Shown piece by piece: positions 44,522 to 54,574 of a stretch of DNA of 64,000 nucleotides. Under the pieces are notes generated by a model. It was not told the DNA's origin, searched no databases, and saw only the letters and a program-made list of their open reading frames with translations. This DNA comes from Streptomyces sp. WM6386. Its GTDB lineage: Bacteria; Actinomycetota; Actinomycetes; Streptomycetales; Streptomycetaceae. The position numbers and the translations under genes were made by a program. Where the stretch lies: positions 3,877 through 67,876 of the forward strand of contig NZ_JXTE01000051.1 in NCBI RefSeq assembly GCF_000972385.1, in the 5' to 3' direction. Numbering within the stretch: position 1 is the stretch's first letter; every line of letters starts with the position of its first letter.

Positions 44522-44725
44522 TCAGACGGGGGTGACGTTCTCCGCCTGCGGGCCCTTCGGGCCCTGGGTCACGTCGAAGGAGACCTGCTGGTTCTCCTCC
44601 AGCGAACGGAAGCCGTTCGCGTTGATGGCGGAGTAGTGGACGAACACGTCCGGGCCGCCACCCTCCTGGGCGATGAAGCCAAAGCCCTTTTCGGCGTTGA
44701 ACCACTTCACGGTTCCGGTAGCCAT
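44522..44725 (-). CDS. Cold-shock protein, CspA family
   Basis: A 67-residue single cold-shock domain: RNP1 KGFGFIA, RNP2 VFVHYSAI, start [13 protein letters not shown]. Nucleic-acid chaperone that melts RNA structure, often strongly expressed. RBS AGGAGGG ends five bases from the ATG. A promoter about 155 bases upstream implies a long structured leader, as for E. coli cspA. The position next to mqnA suggests it is the S. coelicolor scoF3 counterpart (from memory). Confidence 0.95.
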   Translation of the reverse strand: MATGTVKWFNAEKGFGFIAQEGGGPDVFVHYSAINANGFRSLEENQQVSFDVTQGPKGPQAENVTPV

Positions 44726-44880
44726 AAGCCCTCCTTGGGCCCAAAGGGTTGCCCTGCTCCAGAACCTGCAAGTGCGAAACGGTGCTGCACGACTGCATAC
44801 GTCTGAAAACGACTAGAGCCCGCGGTCACATGCTCCGCAGGCTCTGTACTGCAAGGGAAACCAAACTGCAACTTGCGGCG

Positions 44881-44908
44881 AGCCTAGCATGCAGGCAGCC
44901 GAAAGCAA
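44881..44908 (-). promoter_or_regulatory. Promoter of the cold-shock gene
   Basis: Minus strand -35 TTGCTT (44903-44908), 16-base spacer, -10 TAGGCT (44881-44886). Transcription would start near 44874, giving a leader of about 150 bases before the ATG at 44725. The leader contains several possible stems and a T/A-richer patch. Confidence 0.55.
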
Positions 44909-45001
44909 TAGAGGCCAAGATCACGTCACCCGTATGTTTGATCTCGCTCGTGTCGGGTTGACGGTGGGGGTGCCCATCGTACGTCAGTCAACAGGGTCTA
45001 G

Positions 45002-45859
<858 letters not shown>

Positions 45860-45943
45860 ATCGCCGGTGGTGGCCAAAAACCGTATGTCGAACGTCAGTT
45901 GGGATACAGTCCCCGCTGACCGATCTACCACGGGGAGGAACAC

Positions 45944-46372
45944 GTGCGTCGTCACATCGTCGCGCTCCTGGCCGCCACCGCCACCGCCGCCGCACTGGGC
46001 GTCGCGGGGGCGCCCTCGGCTTCGGCCGCCGCACTGGTGAAGAGCTGCTCCACATCGGACGGCGGAGCCAGCGGTGGCATGCAGTGGGACTGGAACAGCA
46101 AGAAGAGCATGGATGTCGCCCTGATCCTGGCCGACACCGAGGCGGACAGCAACTGGGTCCGCATCCGGCTCGACATCACCACCGGCGAGGGCAACCGCTA
46201 CACCTACAAGTGGCGCGAACTCCGCGACGGCAACGGCTCCAACAAGACCTGGACGACCACCGCCACGCATGACGACGGCATCGTCAGTGCGCGTGTGCAG
46301 GTGGAGGACGTGCACGGGACGAGCCCGCAGTCGACGTGTTACAGCGGCAAGGCGTACAACTCGTACTACTAG
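45944..46372 (+). CDS. Small secreted hypothetical protein
   Basis: A 142-residue protein with a Sec signal peptide (MRRHIVALLAATATAAALGV, cleaved near ASA-A, residue ~28). The mature part has two Cys that may pair, a Trp-rich segment (MQWDWNSKKSMDVAL) and a beta-rich look (TYKWRELRDGNGSNKTW); no family recognised. Single gene ended by a strong hairpin. RBS GGGGAGGAA precedes the GTG start. Confidence 0.8.
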   Translation: MRRHIVALLAATATAAALGVAGAPSASAAALVKSCSTSDGGASGGMQWDWNSKKSMDVALILADTEADSNWVRIRLDITTGEGNRYTYKWRELRDGNGSNKTWTTTATHDDGIVSARVQVEDVHGTSPQSTCYSGKAYNSYY

Positions 46373-46390
46373 GGCGCCGGTTGCGTGCGG

Positions 46391-46419
46391 ACGGGCCCCG
46401 GCGTGATGCCGGGGCCCGT
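46391..46419 (+). terminator. Terminator after the small secreted protein
   Basis: Perfect 12-bp stem ACGGGCCCCGGC (46391-46402) with GCCGGGGCCCGT (46408-46419), five-base loop and a following TTCCT. It begins 18 bases after the stop codon. Confidence 0.85.
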
Positions 46420-46552
46420 TCCTCTGCACTGCCCCCGGGCGTCCCCCACTCCTGCCCCGTCAGCCTCACCCGTGCCGACCGTTACTACTGTGTCTGCGAT
46501 GGCGAACACGGTCACGCCACTCGCACGCGCGTCACGACGGGGAAGGCCCACC

Positions 46553-48898
46553 ATGGAGACACTGCAGCCGGACGACCCGCGGGAGCTGGGGAGTTACCGC
46601 ATGCTGCGGCGGCTCGGGGCCGGTGGCATGGGACGGGTCTACCTCGCCCGTTCGCCCGGTGGCCGTACCGTCGCCGTGAAGGTCGTCCGCCCGGATCTGG
46701 CGGCGGACGCCGACTTCCGGAGCCGGTTCCGCCATGAGGTCGAGATAGCGAAGGCCGTCTCCGGCCGCTACACCGCTCCCGTCGTGGACGCCGACCCCGA
46801 GGCGCCACTGCCGTGGCTGGCGACGTCGTACGTGCTCGGCCCGGACCTCACGGACGTGGTCGCCGCGCACGGCGCGCTGCCCGAGCGGACCGTGCGCGCG
46901 CTGGCCGCGGGGCTCGCCGCGGCCCTTCAGGAGATCCACGCGGCGGGTCTGATCCACCGCGACCTCAAGCCCTCGAACGTCCTGCTCGCGGCCGACGGCC
47001 CGCGCGTCATCGACTTCGGCATCGCGCGTGCGGTGGACGGAAGCCGTATGACGCAGACGGGAGTCGTGGTCGGCTCTCCCGGATACATGCCGCCGGAGCA
47101 GGCGCTGGGCAAGGACGTGGGGCCCGCGGGCGACATCTTCTCGCTGGGCGCGGTACTGGCCTTCGCGGCGACCGGCCGCGGGACTTTCGGCGACGGTGCC
47201 GTCTCGCACGCGGCACTGCTCTACCAGGTCGTCCATGGCGAGCCGGACCTCAGGGACGTACCGCCGTCCCTGCTCGGCCTGATCCGCGCCTGTCTGCAGA
47301 AGGATCCGGCACAGCGGCCGGCCCCCGCCGAGATCGTCGCGGCACTGGCTCCGCAGGGCGTCGAGGGCGTACTGAGCGACTGGCTCCCGTCCGCGGTGGC
47401 CTCGACGATCGCCACGCACGCGGCGGGGATCCTGGACCTCGAGGCGCCGGCTGCGGCCGGGTTCGGCCCGGCGCCGACGACGGCGGGTCACGCGGGGACG
47501 GGTACGCCCACGCCGGGCTACGGATATCCGGCCGCGCCGGGCTACGGCACTCCCCCCGGAGGCACACCCGCGCCGGGTTACGGCACTCCCTCCGGAGGCA
47601 CACCCGCGCCCGGTTACGGATATCCGCCCGCCCCGCAGCCGGGCACCGTACCGCTGGGTGCCGCCCCGGCCGCCGCCTCCTCCCCGTCCCGCCGTCGCGC
47701 CCTCACCCTCGGGCTCGGCGGGGCGGCAGCCGTCGTCGCGGTCGGTGGTGGTGCCGCGTGGTGGCTGGGCTCGGCCGGGGAGACCTCCGGCAGCGGGACG
47801 GGCGCGGCGGGCGGGGGAGGGTCGGCGCGGCCCGTCGAGGAGAGCTTCACGACTCCGCCGGCCGGAGTGGCGCCGCAGCCGCTGTGGCGCAAGAAGGTCG
47901 CCGAGGACAGCACATCGTCGGCCGTACCGCTGCTCACCCATGACGGGCTGCTGCTGGTCAGCGGTGACCCGCTCGTGGCGTACGACGTGAAGACCGGCAA
48001 GACACGCTGGTCCGGATCCGGCATCTGCCGGCCCGGCGCCCCGCTCCTCTTCCACGGCGGCAAGGTGTTCCTGGCCGACGGCGACTACGACGGCGTACTC
48101 GTCGCCTGCGACGTGAAGACCGGCGACGAGGCCTGGCGCAGCCGGCTCGGCAAGAAGATCACCGTCGAGGACACCATCGCCATCGACGACAAGAACGTCT
48201 ACGTCACGGCGACCGACTACAGCGACTCCCGGAGCGCCACCAAATACCGCACCGCCATCGCCGCCATCAACCACACCACCGGTACGAAGGTGTGGCTCCA
48301 GAAACGGGACTGGGGCACCAAGGACTACGACGTCCAGGGCTCCGTCCTGGGCAAGTACCTGGTCTACGCCGACTCCAACCACAACCTCACCGTGCGGTCC
48401 ACCGCCACCGGTGCCCAACTGTGGACCAAGAAGATCGGCGACGACTGGAGCTGGCGGCCCACCATCGCGAACGGTCTGGTCTTCCTGCCGGGCGCGACGC
48501 TGAGGGCCGTCGACGCGGACACCGGTGAGGTGAGCTGGACGCTGTCGCCCAACGGCCGCCGCGGTTTCAAGAATCCGACCGTCATCGACGGGGTGCTCTA
48601 CGTCAGCGACTACGACGGTGGCGTCTGGGCGGTCGACGTCAGGACGCGCAAGCGGATCTGGCTCTGCGACGAACTGGAGATCTCGGGCCCGGAGACGTTC
48701 GTGAAGGCCGGCAACTCCCTTTACGGGGCCGCCGGTTCCCTGGACGGCGGGCTCGTCGCCCTCCAGGCCAGGACCGGCAAGCTCCGCTGGACCTACACCG
48801 ACAGCGACAACTGGGGCGAGCCGTGGCAGGTCGCCCTCGCCGGCAACCGGCTGCTGGTGTCGAACGGGCCGGAGTTCTACGCGCTGGCGGCTGTCTGA
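46553..48898 (+). CDS. Ser/Thr protein kinase with PQQ-type beta-propeller sensor
   Basis: A 781-residue membrane kinase. Cytosolic N-terminal kinase domain: glycine loop LGAGGMGRVYLA, Lys in VAVKVVRPD, catalytic HRDLKPSNV near 135 and DFG near 153, APE-like SPGYMPPEQA. A Pro/Gly-rich linker with repeated TPAPGYG units follows (about 300-370), then one transmembrane helix near 385-403 and an extracellular seven- to eight-bladed PQQ-like propeller (APLWRKKVAE, VVAYDVKTGKTRW repeats). It may sense an external ligand. It converges on the EccC gene, only ten bases from its stop. ATG at 46553 has GGGGAAGG upstream. Confidence 0.93.
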   Translation: METLQPDDPRELGSYRMLRRLGAGGMGRVYLARSPGGRTVAVKVVRPDLAADADFRSRFRHEVEIAKAVSGRYTAPVVDADPEAPLPWLATSYVLGPDLTDVVAAHGALPERTVRALAAGLAAALQEIHAAGLIHRDLKPSNVLLAADGPRVIDFGIARAVDGSRMTQTGVVVGSPGYMPPEQALGKDVGPAGDIFSLGAVLAFAATGRGTFGDGAVSHAALLYQVVHGEPDLRDVPPSLLGLIRACLQKDPAQRPAPAEIVAALAPQGVEGVLSDWLPSAVASTIATHAAGILDLEAPAAAGFGPAPTTAGHAGTGTPTPGYGYPAAPGYGTPPGGTPAPGYGTPSGGTPAPGYGYPPAPQPGTVPLGAAPAAASSPSRRRALTLGLGGAAAVVAVGGGAAWWLGSAGETSGSGTGAAGGGGSARPVEESFTTPPAGVAPQPLWRKKVAEDSTSSAVPLLTHDGLLLVSGDPLVAYDVKTGKTRWSGSGICRPGAPLLFHGGKVFLADGDYDGVLVACDVKTGDEAWRSRLGKKITVEDTIAIDDKNVYVTATDYSDSRSATKYRTAIAAINHTTGTKVWLQKRDWGTKDYDVQGSVLGKYLVYADSNHNLTVRSTATGAQLWTKKIGDDWSWRPTIANGLVFLPGATLRAVDADTGEVSWTLSPNGRRGFKNPTVIDGVLYVSDYDGGVWAVDVRTRKRIWLCDELEISGPETFVKAGNSLYGAAGSLDGGLVALQARTGKLRWTYTDSDNWGEPWQVALAGNRLLVSNGPEFYALAAV

Positions 48899-48908
48899 GG
48901 AACCACCT

Positions 48909-51900
48909 CTACATCGGCGTCGTGACGGTCACGTGCTCCCCGGTGCCCAGGTGCAGCATGCCCTTGCCGGGAGTGATCTGGCCGCCGACCATGCTCCGGT
49001 TCGTGCGGATGCCGATCAGCTCGCCCGCGGAACTGTCCTGCGGGGACAGCAGGATGCCGCGGCGGGCCTTCTTCATGTCGACCTGCCAGCCGGAGAAGCC
49101 GTCACAGATCTCCTCCTCGTCGCCGGCGATGACGACGGCGAGACCCTCCTCGACGCCGCGCTCCACGATGCGCTTGAAGATGTCCTCGGCGTCGCAGTCG
49201 TCGTGCACCTCCGCGTCGTCGACCAGGGTGACGATCGGCTGCTCGGGACTGGCCGAGCCGATGAGCTCCTCCATCTCGTCCTCGTCGATGTCCCGGCCCG
49301 TGAAGACCTTCAGGACGCCTTCCTGGCCCTCCAGTTCACGCAACGGGGACGGGCGGGGCGCGGCGAGGATCAGCCGGACGCCCTGGGTGAGATAGGACCG
49401 CGCGATGTTCAGCAGCACCGTGCTGCGCCCGGACTTCGCGGGGCCGCCGATCACGAACGCCGGGACACCCTGGGAGAGATCGGGGCCGAAAGCGGTGAGC
49501 TCGTCGCCGCCGACACCCGCCAGGGACCAGAGCGGCGAGGCGCTGGTCGCCGGGTCGCGCATCGCCCAGGCGTCGGCGAAGGAGATCCGGCTGGGCAGCA
49601 CGTCCACGCGGAACGGGCGGCGGGAGCGCGGCAGTTCGGCGTCCCGCGCGGCAGCGGTCTCGCCGATCGCGACGAGCGCCGCGGCCTGGCCCTGACCGGT
49701 GGTGTCCTCGGCCAGCAGGGCGAACTGGGTCTCCGTGGCCGTCTCGCCGGCGTACCCGCGGCCGGGCGGGATCTCCTCGGGGATCTTGCGGGCGTTGATG
49801 TCCAGCATCGAGAAGTCGCCGCGGTCCGCCAGACGCAGACCGTACTTGTCCTCGGTGAGGGAGGAGATCCGCCCGGTCAGCAGCTGGCGGTCGCCGGTGA
49901 TCACCAGATGCAGGCCGACGCTCGCGCCCTCCCGCATCAGCGCCATCACCTGGTCGGTGAGGTCACCGTGATTGTACTCGCCGAGGGTGGGCAGCCAGCC
50001 CTCCCAGCGGTCCAGCAGCACCACGATGTGCGGCAGCCGCTCGTCCTCGGCGGCGAAGGAACGCTGCTCGCCGATGTCGGCGTAGCCCTTCTCCGCCAAC
50101 AGCTCCTGGCGGCGGTTGAGTTCACCGGTCAGCCGGCTGAAGAGGCGGATGACGCGCTCCTGCTGGTTGCGGCTGACGACCGCACCACAGTGGGGCAGGC
50201 TGGTCAGCGCGTTCAGGGCGCCGTTGCCGCAGTCGATGCCGTACAGGTGGACGTCGGCGCTGGACAGCGTACGGGCCAGTGAACCGGCGATCGTGCGCAG
50301 CACCTGCGAGCGGCCGCTGCGCGGGGCGCCGGCGACGAGCAGGTGCCCGAAGGTCGAGAAGTCGACGACGACCGGGCGGCGGGCCTGATCGGACGGCAGG
50401 TCCTCGATGCCGTACGGCGCCGCCGGCAGCGTCCCGCGGCCCTGCACCGCGGGAATCTCGTCCAGCAGCAGCATCTCGTCCAGGGCGGGCAGCCACGGGG
50501 AGTGCTGGGCCGGGATGCCCAGCGCCTGGTTGGCCTCCCGTACGGCGTCCACCAGCACCTTGAGGTCGGTGATCTCGTCGTCCTCGCGGGCCTCGGACTT
50601 GGGCTTGGTGAGCCCGGCCCGGCCCAGGTCCTGCCAGGCGAGCTGACCGGCCCACGGCGCGAGCGCGGTGGGATCGGCGGCACCGGGGCGGCGGCCACCG
50701 ACGCGGCCGGACTGGAAGGGGACGAGGGAGGCGTGGCCCAGCCGGACGTACGCCCGGCCGGGGGTGCTCTTGGCGATGTGACCGGCGTCGGGCGCGTCGA
50801 TGACGTCGGTCGACTCACCGGCGTCGGTCACGCGCAGCGCGATCCGCAGGTTGGTGTTGGCGCGGATCTCGGGCGACACGACACCGCTGGGCCGCTGGGT
50901 GGCGAGCAGGAGGTGGATGCCGAGGGAGCGGCCTCGCTGGGCGATGTTGACGAGGCCGGTGACGAAGTCGGGCAGGTCACGGACCATGGACGCGAACTCG
51001 TCGATGACGATGAGCAGTCGGGGCACATGCGGGTGGGACGGGTCCCGGCGCACCAGGTCCTGGTAGTCCTCGATGTCCTTGGCGTCGGCGGCGGCGAGGA
51101 TGTGCTCGCGCCGCTTCAGCTCCGCGCCCAGCGACTCCAGGGCGCGTTCGACGAGGTGGGCGTCGAGGTCGGTGACCATGCCGACGGTGTGCGGGAGCTT
51201 GACGCAGTCCTTGAAGGCGGATCCGCCCTTGTAGTCGACGAGGACGAACGTCATGTTCTCGGGGGTGTTGGCGACGGCGAGCGCGGCCACGATCGTCTGC
51301 AGCAGCTCCGACTTACCCGAACCGGTGGTACCGGCGATGAGTCCGTGCGGGCCGTCGCGCCGCAGGTCGATGCCGAAGGGACCGTCGTAGGACTCGCCGA
51401 TGACCGCCATGGTGGACTGCCCGCCCATGCGCCAGCGCGCGGCGATGTCGTCGCGCGTCGGCGGTTCCAGCTGGAGCACGTCGAGGAGCCGGCTGGAGGA
51501 CGGGAGCGCGGAGTCCTCGGTCTCGCCGCTGATGTCCCGCAGCGGCGACAGTGACCGGGACAGCCGTGCGCACCAGCCGGCGGAGACGAAGTCGGGCCGG
51601 ACGTCGGTCCTGCGGCGGGATCCGGTCTGCTCGACCCGCAGCCGCAGCTCAAGGGCCTGCTCGGTGCCCTGCGGGTCCTGCTGGGCGCCGTGGTGCCAGG
51701 CCTGGAAGGAGGGGAAGCCGCCGGCGGAGGCCTGCGCCACGGGTGTCGCGGCGGCGGTCTCATCGGTGTGCCGGGGTTCGGCGACGACGTAGGCCTGGCA
51801 CTCGCCGGGCAGGAACCGCTCCTCCTCGTCCAGGCACAGGGCGTAGATGGCGACGGCCGGGCCTTCGCGCAGCAGCCGTACGACACCGGGCATCGACCGC

Positions 51901-53522
51901 AGCCGCCGGGAGCCGTCCCATACGACGACGATGTCGGGGTCGGAGAAGGCGGGACCGCCGCTGTTGTTGTTCTCCTTGAGGGCCTTCTGCCGGGCGTCGA
52001 GCAGCTGGGTCAGCTCGCCGACGCGCGCGCCGACCGTCTCGGCGTCGGTCCCGATCAGGACGTTGACGTCCTGGCCGCTCGCCGGGCGGGCGTGCGGCAG
52101 CCAGCGCACCCAGTCCCAGCGCGGGTGCGCCTCGTTCTCGGTGAGCACATAGAACTGCACGTCCATCGGGCTGTGCAGCACGGCGGTCTGGGCGACGATC
52201 CAGCGTCCAAGCGCCTGGGCGGAGTCACCGGGACCGGCGATACCGACGACCCCGAGGTCCCGCAGCGGCAGGGCGACTGGCGAGTCCTGGATCTTCCAGG
52301 TGACCTGACGCTTGTGCTCGTCCTGCTCGGGGTCGTCGAGGACGACCTCGGAGCGGACCCGGCCGGTGCCGACGCGCAGGAGCAGGTGGTCGGCGTCGGT
52401 GCGCCGCCGCTCCCACAGCCGGGTACGGGGTCCGGTGCCGAAGGCGAGGACGGCGGCCGGGTCGGGAATGGCCTTGCGCCGGTCGAGCCGCTCCAGACGC
52501 AGCGCGTCCTCGGCGTCCTTCTCGATCCGCTCCTTGTGCTCCTTGTACTCCTTGACCTGCTTCGCATGGGACTTGCGCCCGTGCTTCTTGTCCATGAAGT
52601 AGTTGCCGAAGAGCATCAGGGGGCTCATCAGCGCCATGATCATGTAGTACCAGCGACCGAAGATCATGACCGAGACGACGGCGCCGACCAGCGGGAACAG
52701 GGCCATCAGCCAGGGCAGCGGCCGTGCCTCGTAGTCCCTGGGGGGAGAGGGCAGCCGGAACTGTGTCTTGCGCTCGGCCGGGCGCAGTCGCGGAGGCCGG
52801 TTGTAGTCGAGTCCGGCGCCGTCCTCCGACCACTTCAGGGCCGCGTTCGGCGGGCTGTAGCCGTCGATCTCCAGCAGGGTGTTGCCGAGGGCGAGTTGGG
52901 AGCCGAGGGGCCAGGAGCCGCCGTCGAAGTCCTCACCGTCGAGACGGGGGCGGTCGCCGTCCTCGTCGTCCTTCTTCCTGGACGCGTCCTTCTTGTCGTC
53001 TTTCTTGTCGTCCTTCTTGTCGACGCCGTGCAGGGTGACATCGCACTTGCCGTCGATGGCGATGGACAAGGTGGCCGCCCGCGCGGCGAGTTCGGGATCC
53101 TCGATACGCAGGGGCGCGGCCGGACCGCTGCCGATGTCGTACCGTCCCACGCCGAGCCGGTGCACGGCGCCCGCGGCGGGGCCGCCGGCCACCCGGAACT
53201 CGACGATGCCGGTCGGCTCACCGAGGAGACAGCCGGCCGGATCGTGCAGGCTGACGACGGCGCCCTCGCGCAGCGCCGAACCGACGACGTTCGCGGCGGG
53301 GTCGAGGGGGTAGCCGTCGACGTAGGCCTGCGGTGCGCCCCCGGGGTTCCCATGGCCGCCGATGTGTCCGCCGATGGGGATGATCTGCGCGCCGCCGTCG
53401 AGACCGACGTGCCGCGCCAGCTCCCGAGTGATGTCACCGACCGACGACTCCGGATCGGCGTCGAGCACCACGTCGGCGCTGGCCCCGCCGATCGGGTCGA
53501 CGACGGTCAGACTCAGGCGCAC
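48909..53522 (-). CDS. eccC: Type VII secretion EccC-family ATPase (FtsK/SpoIIIE, three domains)
   Basis: A 1537-residue secretion motor. The N-terminal ~200 residues hold a ubiquitin-like/FHA-type region (FRVAGGPAAGAVHRLGVGRY) and a low-complexity run of DKKDDKKDD units. Two transmembrane helices lie near 270-315. Three FtsK/SpoIIIE ATPase domains follow: Walker A GTTGSGKS (~730) with Walker B LLIVIDEF (~837), degenerate GAPRSGRS (~1064) and GGPAKSGRS (~1360). ATPase 1 is canonical; later Walker A loops have Arg for Lys or an extra residue, as in EccC. No EccB/D/E or mycosin genes are nearby, so the motor is solitary here. Divergent from WXG100-like genes it may export. Confidence 0.94.
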   Translation of the reverse strand: MRLSLTVVDPIGGASADVVLDADPESSVGDITRELARHVGLDGGAQIIPIGGHIGGHGNPGGAPQAYVDGYPLDPAANVVGSALREGAVVSLHDPAGCLLGEPTGIVEFRVAGGPAAGAVHRLGVGRYDIGSGPAAPLRIEDPELAARAATLSIAIDGKCDVTLHGVDKKDDKKDDKKDASRKKDDEDGDRPRLDGEDFDGGSWPLGSQLALGNTLLEIDGYSPPNAALKWSEDGAGLDYNRPPRLRPAERKTQFRLPSPPRDYEARPLPWLMALFPLVGAVVSVMIFGRWYYMIMALMSPLMLFGNYFMDKKHGRKSHAKQVKEYKEHKERIEKDAEDALRLERLDRRKAIPDPAAVLAFGTGPRTRLWERRRTDADHLLLRVGTGRVRSEVVLDDPEQDEHKRQVTWKIQDSPVALPLRDLGVVGIAGPGDSAQALGRWIVAQTAVLHSPMDVQFYVLTENEAHPRWDWVRWLPHARPASGQDVNVLIGTDAETVGARVGELTQLLDARQKALKENNNSGGPAFSDPDIVVVWDGSRRLRSMPGVVRLLREGPAVAIYALCLDEEERFLPGECQAYVVAEPRHTDETAAATPVAQASAGGFPSFQAWHHGAQQDPQGTEQALELRLRVEQTGSRRRTDVRPDFVSAGWCARLSRSLSPLRDISGETEDSALPSSSRLLDVLQLEPPTRDDIAARWRMGGQSTMAVIGESYDGPFGIDLRRDGPHGLIAGTTGSGKSELLQTIVAALAVANTPENMTFVLVDYKGGSAFKDCVKLPHTVGMVTDLDAHLVERALESLGAELKRREHILAAADAKDIEDYQDLVRRDPSHPHVPRLLIVIDEFASMVRDLPDFVTGLVNIAQRGRSLGIHLLLATQRPSGVVSPEIRANTNLRIALRVTDAGESTDVIDAPDAGHIAKSTPGRAYVRLGHASLVPFQSGRVGGRRPGAADPTALAPWAGQLAWQDLGRAGLTKPKSEAREDDEITDLKVLVDAVREANQALGIPAQHSPWLPALDEMLLLDEIPAVQGRGTLPAAPYGIEDLPSDQARRPVVVDFSTFGHLLVAGAPRSGRSQVLRTIAGSLARTLSSADVHLYGIDCGNGALNALTSLPHCGAVVSRNQQERVIRLFSRLTGELNRRQELLAEKGYADIGEQRSFAAEDERLPHIVVLLDRWEGWLPTLGEYNHGDLTDQVMALMREGASVGLHLVITGDRQLLTGRISSLTEDKYGLRLADRGDFSMLDINARKIPEEIPPGRGYAGETATETQFALLAEDTTGQGQAAALVAIGETAAARDAELPRSRRPFRVDVLPSRISFADAWAMRDPATSASPLWSLAGVGGDELTAFGPDLSQGVPAFVIGGPAKSGRSTVLLNIARSYLTQGVRLILAAPRPSPLRELEGQEGVLKVFTGRDIDEDEMEELIGSASPEQPIVTLVDDAEVHDDCDAEDIFKRIVERGVEEGLAVVIAGDEEEICDGFSGWQVDMKKARRGILLSPQDSSAGELIGIRTNRSMVGGQITPGKGMLHLGTGEHVTVTTPM

Positions 53523-53829
53523 GTTCGTCCTCCTCGCTGGGCTGAGGCCGCCCCCGCAACGCTGAACACAAGGTGAGTGAACACAGTGGGAGTGACCTTA
53601 ACCGGCGCACCTTTCCCCTGCGCAACGGGATGCACACGGGCTTCACAGGACCGGGACGCTCCCGGGATGTGCACTGGTTCACGCTTCCGTTGCCGGACGT
53701 CCCTGTCATCCCAACAGCCCCACCCGTAGGATCTTTGCTCATGCGGACGGCCGGTGATGTGCGGCCCGATCGCATCAGTCAAGCCACGGGGATGGCCCTG
53801 CGGCGACCGCAACGGGAGGGAGAGCCGTC
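53523..53829. other. Divergent promoter region of eccC and the WXG100-like genes
   Basis: 307 bases with no gene. It should contain both promoters. A TAGGAT (near 53726-53731) resembles a -10 hexamer for the plus-strand genes, with TGTCAT 17 bases upstream, but the match is modest. The ribosome binding site before 53830 is GGGAGGGAG. No strong palindrome is seen. Confidence 0.4.
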
Positions 53830-54129
53830 ATGGCCAAGGACACAGACCTTACTTATTCCGAGATGGAGAAGAAGGCCAACGACCTCATCAAGGCGATGGG
53901 CGACATGGAAGACATGTTGAAGTCCATCGAAAAGGGTGTCGAGGAGCTCGTCGCCAACGGCTTCACCACCACGAAGGCCTCCGGCGCCTACGACGAGTCC
54001 ATCAAGGACTTCACCAAGGGCGCGGCGAAGACCGTCAAGGGTCTGGAGGGTCTGTCCAAGTTCCTCACCAACGCGAAGAAGGCGTACGAGGACCTGGACG
54101 ACCAGCTGGCGAAGAGCGCCAAGGGCTGA
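53830..54129 (+). CDS. WXG100-like small secreted protein (T7SS)
   Basis: A 99-residue all-helical protein with WXG100 size and a helix-turn-helix centre, but no Trp: the turn reads VANGFTTTKASGAYD. The end AYEDLDDQLA gives the YxxxD/E export signal of type VII substrates. It lies divergently next to eccC. A stable hairpin directly after its stop suggests it is made in larger amounts than the following genes. Confidence 0.78.
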   Translation: MAKDTDLTYSEMEKKANDLIKAMGDMEDMLKSIEKGVEELVANGFTTTKASGAYDESIKDFTKGAAKTVKGLEGLSKFLTNAKKAYEDLDDQLAKSAKG

Positions 54130-54149
54130 GCCTGCCACGGGCGACACAC

Positions 54150-54187
54150 CCCGGTGCGACGGGACCTGAACGTCCTGTCGCACCGGG
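54150..54187 (+). terminator. Hairpin after the first WXG100-like gene
   Basis: CCCGGTGCGAC (54150-54160) pairs exactly with GTCGCACCGGG (54177-54187); GGGA and TCCT inside may add pairs. It starts 21 bases after the stop. There is no T-run, so partial termination or mRNA stabilisation are both possible. Confidence 0.65.
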
Positions 54188-54256
54188 CTGTCTGTCGCCG
54201 GGCTGTTTTCAACGGGGTGCCGGCTCGGGCCGGCGGATCGACATGATGGGGGCGCC

Positions 54257-54571
54257 GTGGCGGGCGAGAGCGATCAGCGGCTCGACCTTGAAGTGATCAA
54301 GGAAATGGGCAAAGGGCTCGGCAATATCAAGAAGGCGTTCGACGGCCTGGAGGATCTGGGCGGCAAGTACGAGGACGACTTCGGGAACGGCGATCTCGCC
54401 GACAAGTTCGGGGACTTCGCCGACAACTGGAAGCTCAGCCGTAAGAGGCTGACGGAGGAGATCGACGTGCTGGCCCAGATAGCCAAGGCCGCGGGGCAGG
54501 CGTACGAGGACATCGACCATCAGTTGGCCCAGGCACTTCGTGATGCCCAGGATCCGAAGAAGGGGAACTGA
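54257..54571 (+). CDS. WXG100-like protein with YxxxD signal
   Basis: A 104-residue helical protein: DLEVIKEMGKGLGNIKKAF, the loop region GDFADNWKLSRKRL (W about 59) and C-terminal AYEDIDHQLAQAL with YxxxD. Paralogous to the protein encoded at 61194-61511 (shared GDF-x3-WK and YE-x2-D). GTG start with GGGGG upstream. Three bases separate it from the large effector-like gene, so they are translated as a pair, probably forming a heterodimer for export. Confidence 0.78.
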   Translation: MAGESDQRLDLEVIKEMGKGLGNIKKAFDGLEDLGGKYEDDFGNGDLADKFGDFADNWKLSRKRLTEEIDVLAQIAKAAGQAYEDIDHQLAQALRDAQDPKKGN

Positions 54572-54574
54572 CCG

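Noticed and set aside
52981..53030. DKK repeats in EccC as a possible frameshift or microsatellite error
   Set aside because: The reading frame is intact and continues into conserved sequence on both sides.
51690..53576. Long plus-strand open frame opposite eccC
   Set aside because: Antisense to conserved EccC motifs; no start signal or recognisable domain.
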